From Candidatus Hydrogenedentota bacterium (GTDB taxonomy: Bacteria > Hydrogenedentota > Hydrogenedentia > Hydrogenedentales > SLHB01): DNA of 7,890 bases. The notes below the pieces were generated by a model. That model was not told the origin of the DNA. It searched no databases and was given only the letters and a program-made list of their open reading frames with translations. The stretch is taken from positions 1-7,890 of the forward strand of contig SKRY01000375.1 of NCBI GenBank assembly GCA_007118235.1, read 5' to 3'. This document shows, in pieces, positions 1-5,380 of this stretch. Positions within the stretch are counted from its first letter, which is position 1; every line of letters starts with the position of its first letter. The position numbers and the translations under genes were made by a program.

Positions 1-1324
1 GGCCGTTGAGGTCCAGCGTATAGACCCGGACCACGCCGGTTTCGCCATCCATGAACAAGGCTTGGTAGCGAAGCAGCCCCGGTGTTTCCGGAGCGGCGGT
101 GTCGAAGATGCAATTCTGCGGGGTCCCAGTGGGCGCATCAATGGCGCGCCACGTTTGCCCGCCGTCCAAGGTCCGGTGAAAGGAGCCGCTGCCCACCGCC
201 GTGAGGGCGCCGTCATCGGTGGCCACAAAGCGGGCGGGAAATCCCGCGGGAAATTCCTCTAGGGCCCGCCAGCCTTCCTCTGGACACCAAAAGGACAGCA
301 GTTCGCCGTGCGTGGTATTGCGGAATGAAACCACGGGGCGCCCCTCGGCCGTCACGCCGACATGGCTCAGGTTGTACAATCGGCTGCCGTCGCGGGTGGA
401 TTCGGGCGGTTGGATGACTACATCCCCGTTGTCGAACGTGATGGGCAAGGAGGCGATTGGCTCACCACTGGCCCGCTTGAACGTTTCGCCTCCGTCCTCC
501 GACGTGGCGTAGACAACATGCGTGCTTTCGTGCCCCCCTCCCTCGCCATCGATCTGCCCAGCCCACGTGAGATGCATTCGGTTGTCCCGGCAGAAAAACA
601 CCCGCGTCTTCAGGCCCTGATAGGCGCTTCCCTCCTCCTTATCGATCCAGATGGTGGTCTTCTCGCCGTGTTCATAATCCGTTCCGCCGAGCATGGTCCA
701 CGTCCGGGCATCCGCATCATACTTGGCCACGCCGCTGGCCATGATGCCGGGGCTCCAGCCCGTGCCGAATTTCACGCGGTGGCGGAACGCCACGTACAGG
801 ACGCCTTCCCGGCAGCGGACGAAATAGGGATAGCTGATCCATGTCCCTGGCGGCGCCCGGTCAGGATCATCGCCCCGGAACGTGAACGAGGAAACATCCC
901 CGGGATCATCCGATACGGCGTACTGCCACGCGTGGTCGGCATGGGGATTCTTCTCTTCATCGTTGAGATAGGGCGAGTTATGCATGTTGCCCGCGACGTG
1001 AATGTACCCGTCCCGATCAATACCTACCGACGGTGCGGCGTGGTATAGGTCCAGGCGGGTATGCTCGAAGATGACGTTCGTGTCGATGGCGCCATCCGGC
1101 GTCTTACGGGCGATCATTGTCCGCTGCTCGCTATCAATCCACACCGTATAGATACTGCCCTCGTGCGTGACAACGGGCGCCATGTAATCCCCGCGCGTGT
1201 TCTCGTGGGCGTCAAACTCCATCTCCAACGTGACGGCTTCGTTTGCCCCAGCCCCCTCCGAAATCCCATGGAGGAGCAGCGCCATGCCCAGCAAGGCGGC
1301 GGCAATGTGTGTTCGCGGATACAT
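1..1324 (-). CDS. Secreted BNR_4-family beta-propeller protein, possible polysaccharide lyase (3' end off window)
   Basis: The reverse strand is open from an ATG at 1324 to the left edge, giving 441 residues and no stop, so the C-terminus is missing. Residues 1-27 look like a Sec signal peptide (Arg4, hydrophobic stretch around 8-19, cleavage after Ala-Gly-Ala at 25-27), so the protein is exported. The fold call rests on motifs typical of BNR_4 (PF15892): YTVWID at 59-64, AGNMHN at 111-116, a SYPYF...FRHR segment at 164-183, and Asp-box (BNR) motifs SEDGGETF (275-282) and TLDGGQTW (385-392). BNR_4 propellers include the ulvan lyase families PL24 and PL25. His95/His115 and Tyr165/Arg181 sit in places comparable to the catalytic residues of that group, but activity and substrate are inferred. 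Alternatives are a non-catalytic glycan-binding propeller or a sialidase-like enzyme. The gene lies downstream of rpoD on the same strand, separated by a terminator, and no strong promoter of its own is evident in the 69 nt between terminator and RBS. Confidence 0.85.
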   Translation of the reverse strand, partial: MYPRTHIAAALLGMALLLHGISEGAGANEAVTLEMEFDAHENTRGDYMAPVVTHEGSIYTVWIDSEQRTMIARKTPDGAIDTNVIFEHTRLDLYHAAPSVGIDRDGYIHVAGNMHNSPYLNDEEKNPHADHAWQYAVSDDPGDVSSFTFRGDDPDRAPPGTWISYPYFVRCREGVLYVAFRHRVKFGTGWSPGIMASGVAKYDADARTWTMLGGTDYEHGEKTTIWIDKEEGSAYQGLKTRVFFCRDNRMHLTWAGQIDGEGGGHESTHVVYATSEDGGETFKRASGEPIASLPITFDNGDVVIQPPESTRDGSRLYNLSHVGVTAEGRPVVSFRNTTHGELLSFWCPEEGWRALEEFPAGFPARFVATDDGALTAVGSGSFHRTLDGGQTWRAIDAPTGTPQNCIFDTAAPETPGLLRYQALFMDGETGVVRVYTLDLNG

Positions 1325-1330
1325 CCCGGT

Positions 1331-1336
1331 TCTCCT
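1331..1336 (-). promoter_or_regulatory. Ribosome binding site of the BNR_4 gene
   Basis: AGGAGA on the reverse strand lies 6 nt before the ATG at 1324. It fits the start that gives a complete signal peptide, so it supports that start choice. Confidence 0.75.
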
Positions 1337-1394
1337 TTCCCAACGCCGATTCCCAGCACGGCATAGCAAGCGCACGAACGGTGCCTGCCTGGCC

Positions 1395-1436
1395 ACAAAC
1401 AGCAAAGCCAGGCCCTCCCTTCTGGAAGACCTGGCT
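1395..1436 (-). terminator. Intrinsic terminator after rpoD
   Basis: Read on the reverse strand, 1436 to 1406 forms an uninterrupted 13-bp stem (AGCCAGG pairing with CCTGGCT at the base, two G-T wobbles inside) closed by a 5-nt loop. It is followed by a T-rich but interrupted tail, TTGCTGTTTGT. The stem begins 33 nt after the rpoD stop codon, as expected for a terminator of the dnaG-rpoD transcript. The tail is weaker than a run of Ts, so some read-through into the BNR_4 gene is possible. Confidence 0.75.
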
Positions 1437-1469
1437 GTGATTCTTACGGTCCGAAACCCGTAGCGTTCG

Positions 1470-3278
1470 TCAGCTATCCAAGGTCCAATCCATGAAGACC
1501 TTGAGTTCGCGCGACCGCGTGGGGTGGCGCATCTTGCGCAAGGCCTTGGCCTCGATCTGCCGGACGCGTTCGCGGGTGACGTTGAACACGCTGCCCACTT
1601 CCTCCAGCGTGCGGGGGTAGCCATCGCCCAGACCAAACCGCAGGCGCAGCACCTTCTCTTCCCGTTCGGACAGGGTGGACAGGACCCTATCAAGCTGTTC
1701 CTGAAAGACGCCAAAGGCGGCGGTATTCACCGGGGATTCGGCGGTCCGGTCTTCAATGAAATCGCCGAAATTGCTGTCTCCGTCGTCGCCCACGGGCGTT
1801 TCCAGGCTGATGGCTTCTTGCGCGATCTTCAGGATGCTGCGGACCTTATCCGGCGACATCTCCATGTCCACCGCGAGTTCCTCGGCGGTGGGTTCGCGGC
1901 CGTATTCCTGCACCAGACGCCGGTTCGTGCGCACCAGTTTGTTGATGGACTCGATCATGTGGACGGGGATGCGGATGGTGCGGGCCTGGTCCGCGATCGA
2001 GCGGGTAATCGCCTGCCGAATCCACCAGGTGGCGTAGGTGCTGAACTTGTACCCGCGCTGATACTCGAACTTGTCCACCGCCTTCATCAGGCCAATGTTT
2101 CCTTCTTGGATCAAATCCAGGAAGGACATGCCGCGATTGGTGTATTTCTTGCCGATGCTGACCACCAAGCGCAAATTCGCCTCGACCAGTTCCATCTTGG
2201 CGTTGTAGATCTTCTCTTCCTTGTCCTTGATCGTGTCGATGAGTTCGGTGATCTCGCCTTCACTGAGCTGCGCATCGGACTCGATCTGATCGATCTTGCG
2301 CTGGGCCATCTGCAACCGGCGTTCGGCATCCAGCACCGCCTCTTTCTCAAGGTCGAACTTGGCCGCCGCCGAAGCCGACTTGCGCACCTCACCGGCCATA
2401 TTCAGTATATCCTCGGCGTCATGGCCGATCTCCCGTTCAGTGCGGTCGATCTCGTCGCGCGCCGTGGCGATGCGCCGCTTCAACCCCTTGATCTTCCGGG
2501 CGATCTTCAGGATCTCCTTAGGCTTTAGATTGAATTCCCGGACAATCTCCGCTTGCCTCTCGCGAAACTCGGCGATCTTGGCCTGGATGTTTTCCCGGCT
2601 CTTTTCTGACAGGTTCGACCGGCGCGCCCGCTTGTTTTGGCTCTCAATTTGCTCGTCAAGGTCTCCGAGTTCCTCCATAAGCCCGGGCAGCTTCTTGACG
2701 AAGGCGTCCTGGTCCTTGGGGACCTCGATATCGGTGATTTGGGAGAACGCAAGGCGGCCCGCCAGAATCCGCGCCCCAATCATTTGAATTTCCTTGAAGG
2801 TATACGGCGTATGCAAGAGCACGTCGGTGAGTTCGTTCTCCGCCGACTCGATGCGCTTGGCGATGGCCACCTCCTGATCCTTGCTGAGCAAGGGCACCCG
2901 GCCCATCTCCCGCAAATACATCCGCACGGGATCGTCGGCCCGCTCCAGGCGGCTGTGGGCGGCGTCCTTGCGGATTTCTTCCTTGCGGGCCTGGCGCTCA
3001 CGCTCCTTGTTGATCTGCTGGCGCTCGGTATCCACGCGGAAATCGTCCACGATGTCGATGTCCATGCCGCTGAGCGTGAGCATCAGCTCATCAATATCCT
3101 CGCTCGTGGCATCCTCGGGCAGGATATCGTTCAGATCGTCGTAGGTGAGTTTACCCTGCTTCTTCGCCAGCTCCAGGGCCTTCTTCTTGCCTTCCTCTTT
3201 TTTCGAGGCCGAGGTCTTCTTGCCCTCTACAAGCATATCCCCTCCCTTGCCTTGCGCATCGGTCATATCTGTACTCAT
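1470..3278 (-). CDS. rpoD: RNA polymerase primary sigma factor (sigma-70, RpoD)
   Basis: This 602-residue protein directs RNA polymerase core enzyme to housekeeping promoters; E. coli RpoD has 613 residues. All sigma-70 regions are visible: a Lys-rich leader; acidic region 1.1 (about 40-82); region 1.2 (about 115-148, DDPVRMYLREMG); a long charged, helical non-conserved region (about 149-355); region 2 (about 360-440); region 3 (about 445-520); and region 4 (about 530-595). The -10 recognition helix YATWWIRQAITR (415-426) keeps the equivalents of E. coli Gln437 and Thr440 (Gln422, Thr425). The -35 reading helix VTRERVRQIEAKAL (567-580) keeps Arg569, Glu570, Arg573 and Gln574. The presence of region 1.1 and the insert separates it from RpoS or other alternative sigmas. 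It starts 38 nt downstream of dnaG, so the two are probably co-transcribed. The start at 3278 has only a modest GAGAG 9 nt upstream; an internal ATG at 3236 has a stronger purine-rich RBS. Confidence 0.97.
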   Translation of the reverse strand: MSTDMTDAQGKGGDMLVEGKKTSASKKEEGKKKALELAKKQGKLTYDDLNDILPEDATSEDIDELMLTLSGMDIDIVDDFRVDTERQQINKERERQARKEEIRKDAAHSRLERADDPVRMYLREMGRVPLLSKDQEVAIAKRIESAENELTDVLLHTPYTFKEIQMIGARILAGRLAFSQITDIEVPKDQDAFVKKLPGLMEELGDLDEQIESQNKRARRSNLSEKSRENIQAKIAEFRERQAEIVREFNLKPKEILKIARKIKGLKRRIATARDEIDRTEREIGHDAEDILNMAGEVRKSASAAAKFDLEKEAVLDAERRLQMAQRKIDQIESDAQLSEGEITELIDTIKDKEEKIYNAKMELVEANLRLVVSIGKKYTNRGMSFLDLIQEGNIGLMKAVDKFEYQRGYKFSTYATWWIRQAITRSIADQARTIRIPVHMIESINKLVRTNRRLVQEYGREPTAEELAVDMEMSPDKVRSILKIAQEAISLETPVGDDGDSNFGDFIEDRTAESPVNTAAFGVFQEQLDRVLSTLSEREEKVLRLRFGLGDGYPRTLEEVGSVFNVTRERVRQIEAKALRKMRHPTRSRELKVFMDWTLDS

Positions 3279-3316
3279 ATCATAATACTCTCGTACTGCT
3301 GTATCGGTTGGCAGCC

Positions 3317-5089
3317 CTATGCCGCGCCAATTTGCTGAATGTCATTATCTACTTGCCGCTTTTCGGTCAATAGAACCATCACTTCCTGGAGATCATTGCG
3401 CCGCTCGGCCTCCCGGATGGCATTGTGTAAACGCGCGGATTCCTTCTGTAAGGCATCCTTCTTTATGCGGGTAATCCGTTTTTTTACGAGACTCTCCGCG
3501 CGATCCGCCGCCATGTTCCGGTCTTCCGACGCCGCGGCGGCCGCATAGAGACTCAGCGGTCCGTCATCATTCAACACTTGCGCCCCGTTCGCCGCGGCGC
3601 CATGCTCAAACAAGGCCCGAAGCACCTCGCCCAGCGCGCCCTCGGGCATGGGCAGCGGCTGCAATTCAGACCTGCACTTCGCCAGCAGCTCCTCCCGTTC
3701 GAGCAATACGGCGATAAACGCGCGATCATCCATGCTTATTCTCGCGGGACTCGGGGGCGCTTCCCCGTCGCTGGCCGCGTGCGAAGGCCGGCGGGTCCGC
3801 CGTTGAACCCGATCGTATTCCTTCTGCAAGTCCCATTTGTTCGTACCGAGCGCCTTGGCCGCTTCCTCTAGATACTCTTGCCGCCGGAGTTCATCCTCCA
3901 TACGCTGCAAAACGCCCAAGAGTTCATGGGCGACCTCTGACCGCCCCTCGGCGGTTCCCATACGATCCTGATTCATGCGCACAAAGAAATCGACAAATCC
4001 GCTGGCTTGCGCGACGCGTTCGCGAAACGCATCCGCGCCTTCCGCGCGAATGCAATCGTCGGGATCCTGGCCATCCGGCAAGGCGAGCGCGCGCACGCGC
4101 AAGCCCGCGCCCGCCAGTACGCCAATGCCACGTAGCGCCGCCCGCGCGCCCGCGCTATCACCGTCAAACACCATGACAACCTCCGGCACGTGGCGGCGAA
4201 GCAAGGTGGCCTGTTCTTCGGTCAGCGCCGTGCCGCAGGGCGCCACCACATGGGCCAGGCCCGCGTCGTGACAGCGGAGGAGATCAAAGTAGCCCTCGAC
4301 CAACAAAGCCTGCTTCTCACGGCGCATCGCGTCGCGGGCATGGTGCAATCCATACAGAATCCCGCCCTTCTTGTACAACGAATTCTCGGGCGTGTTGATA
4401 TACTTGGCTTGAGCCCCGGCGTCCAACGCACGCCCCCCGAAGGCCACGATCCGTCCCGTCCCGTCGGTGATGGGAAACATTAGGCGATTTCGGAAGAATC
4501 CATACATCCCCCCGCGATCGCTCTCCCGAACCAAGCCGGACGCTTTCAGAACGGCGTCCTTATAGCCTTCCTGCCGGGCGGCCCGAATGAACGCCTGCCC
4601 GTCTTCCGGCGCATAGCCAAGGCCAAACTTCTGGATGGTCTCCTTGTTCAGCTCACGGTCCTTGAGGTGGGAGCGTCCCTGACCGCCTTTCAACGGGTCG
4701 TCGAGATACTCCCGAAAAAAGCGTTGAGCAAACTTGTTCAGGGTCAGAACCTGTTGACGAAGATACGTTTCGCGGTCATCCCGTTCGGTAACCGCCGGCA
4801 ACCGCACCCCCCCGCGGTCGGCCAGCTTTTGCAGGGCTTCCAGAAAGGTCACGCCCTCGAAGTCACGCACGAACGACAGCGCATCGCCGCTGCGTTGGCA
4901 TCCAAAGCAATAAAACATCTGGCGGTCGCGCGTCACCGAGAAGGAAGGCGTCTTTTCTTGGTGGAATGGACACAACCCCACGAAGCGATTGGAGCCCGCG
5001 GCCTTCAAATCAATGAATGCGCCAATCACTTCCACGATGTCGTTCGCGGCTAGAACCTCACTCACGACTTCTCTGGAAAACTTTGGCAC
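3317..5089 (-). CDS. dnaG: DNA primase (DnaG)
   Basis: This 590-residue cytoplasmic enzyme makes the RNA primers for replication at the fork; E. coli DnaG has 581 residues. The N-terminal CHC2 zinc domain shows Cys40-x2-His43 and Cys61-x2-Cys64. The RNA polymerase core begins near 105 and contains RNRLMFPI (200-207) and AFGGR (216-220). The TOPRIM metal site is complete: Glu265 in VEGYFD, Asp309 and Asp311 in DGDSAG, and the later DPDD (342-345). The C-terminal part from about 450 is less conserved and corresponds to the helicase (DnaB)-binding region, ending in charged helices. The start codon is GTG: an in-frame TAG stands three codons upstream, so no longer form is possible, and an internal start would cut into the zinc domain. 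The nearest Shine-Dalgarno-like sequence (GGGAAGG) is 13 nt away, so initiation may be inefficient, which suits a low-copy protein. rpoD follows after 38 nt; rpsU, often first in this operon, is absent here. Confidence 0.97.
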   Translation of the reverse strand: MPKFSREVVSEVLAANDIVEVIGAFIDLKAAGSNRFVGLCPFHQEKTPSFSVTRDRQMFYCFGCQRSGDALSFVRDFEGVTFLEALQKLADRGGVRLPAVTERDDRETYLRQQVLTLNKFAQRFFREYLDDPLKGGQGRSHLKDRELNKETIQKFGLGYAPEDGQAFIRAARQEGYKDAVLKASGLVRESDRGGMYGFFRNRLMFPITDGTGRIVAFGGRALDAGAQAKYINTPENSLYKKGGILYGLHHARDAMRREKQALLVEGYFDLLRCHDAGLAHVVAPCGTALTEEQATLLRRHVPEVVMVFDGDSAGARAALRGIGVLAGAGLRVRALALPDGQDPDDCIRAEGADAFRERVAQASGFVDFFVRMNQDRMGTAEGRSEVAHELLGVLQRMEDELRRQEYLEEAAKALGTNKWDLQKEYDRVQRRTRRPSHAASDGEAPPSPARISMDDRAFIAVLLEREELLAKCRSELQPLPMPEGALGEVLRALFEHGAAANGAQVLNDDGPLSLYAAAAASEDRNMAADRAESLVKKRITRIKKDALQKESARLHNAIREAERRNDLQEVMVLLTEKRQVDNDIQQIGAA

Positions 5090-5159
5090 GTTCGGCTACA
5101 AGCCTTCCCGGAGTTCCACAAACCACTTCCCGCGCCTCGTTCAAGGGGCTAAAAGACAA

Positions 5160-5169
5160 ATAGGCCTAT
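5160..5169. repeat. Perfect 10-bp palindrome in the dnaG leader
   Basis: ATAGGCCTAT reads the same on both strands and lies 70 bp upstream of the dnaG start codon, within its predicted untranslated leader. It could be a protein-binding site or chance; nothing else supports a function. Confidence 0.3.
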
Positions 5170-5235
5170 CTCCCCTCGCGCGGTCAAGTCCGTCTAAAGA
5201 CACAATCGTCGCACATTATTTGTCAACCCAAAGGA

Positions 5236-5264
5236 ACCTTACCACAAGCTTTTCCTTGTGTCAA
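5236..5264 (-). promoter_or_regulatory. Candidate sigma-70 promoter for dnaG-rpoD
   Basis: On the reverse strand a perfect -35 hexamer TTGACA (5264-5259) is followed after 17 nt by TAAGGT (5241-5236). This keeps the three most important -10 bases (first T, second A, last T) and is preceded by the extended -10 element TGG. Transcription would begin near 5229. The inner part of the -10 is poor, so the promoter is probably moderate. Confidence 0.5.
5243..5260. promoter_or_regulatory. 18-bp dyad in the dnaG promoter spacer (possible operator)
   Basis: CACAAG and CTTGTG form perfect 6-bp inverted arms around a 6-bp centre. The dyad fills the spacer of the candidate dnaG promoter and touches its -35 hexamer, a typical place for a repressor or spacer-binding activator. 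No regulator family is recognised from the sequence. Confidence 0.35.
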
Positions 5265-5302
5265 ACCGCCGGGACAAGCAATAGTTCCCGCAGGCGCGGC
5301 CA

Positions 5303-5332
5303 TTGTGTGCGCATGACACGGCGCGGTACACT
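5303..5332 (+). promoter_or_regulatory. Candidate promoter of the rightward exported-protein gene
   Basis: TTGTGT (5303-5308) and TACACT (5327-5332) are separated by 18 nt; the -10 matches the consensus at 4 of 6 positions and the -35 at 3 of 6. Transcription would start near 5339, about 40 nt before the GTG start codon and its RBS. It lies back to back with the dnaG promoter, the -35 boxes being 38 bp apart. Confidence 0.4.
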
Positions 5333-5367
5333 ATGAGGCATGGATACATTCCCGCACCCCAGCGCTT

Positions 5368-5374
5368 GGAGGGG
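5368..5374 (+). promoter_or_regulatory. Ribosome binding site deciding the GTG start at 5381
   Basis: GGAGGGG stands 6 nt before GTG 5381. An in-frame ATG exists further upstream at 5333, but it has no clear Shine-Dalgarno, directly abuts the predicted -10 box, and would put 16 extra residues in front of the signal peptide. Confidence 0.75.
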
Positions 5375-5380
5375 CTAATC

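Larger units (their letters stand above)
5090..5380. other. Divergent intergenic regulatory region
   Basis: These 291 bp separate dnaG (leftward) from the exported-protein gene (rightward) and contain no convincing gene. The stretch is less GC-rich than its flanks in the middle (about 5190-5265). Reverse-strand TTGAC-type hexamers occur at 5259-5264 (TTGACA), 5221-5226 (TTGACA) and 5182-5187 (TTGACC). Only the first has a reasonable -10 partner; the second finds only TGTCTT 18 nt on. Start sites near 5229 would give dnaG a leader of about 140 nt. A minor 5-bp dyad lies at 5270-5290. Confidence 0.7.

Noticed and set aside
362..1048. Plus-strand open frame (228 codons) in the left part
   Set aside because: It is antisense to the BNR_4 gene, which has a signal peptide, RBS and Asp-box motifs; the plus-strand frame has none of these.
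1524..2528. Long plus-strand open frame (334 codons) opposite rpoD
   Set aside because: It lies wholly antisense to an unmistakable rpoD, its protein shows no family motifs, and such frames are common opposite GC-rich genes.
2637..3338. Plus-strand open frame (233 codons) opposite the start of rpoD
   Set aside because: The Leu/His-rich translation mirrors the Glu/Lys-rich sigma coding strand; no independent evidence for a gene.
5270..5290. CGGGA/TCCCG inverted repeat as a terminator or operator
   Set aside because: Only 5-bp arms with an 11-nt loop and no T tract; expected by chance in GC-rich DNA.
4989..5336. Plus-strand open frame across the dnaG start and intergenic region
   Set aside because: It begins with TTG inside dnaG and crosses the promoter region; composition is low-complexity Ser/Thr/Arg, with no motif or RBS.
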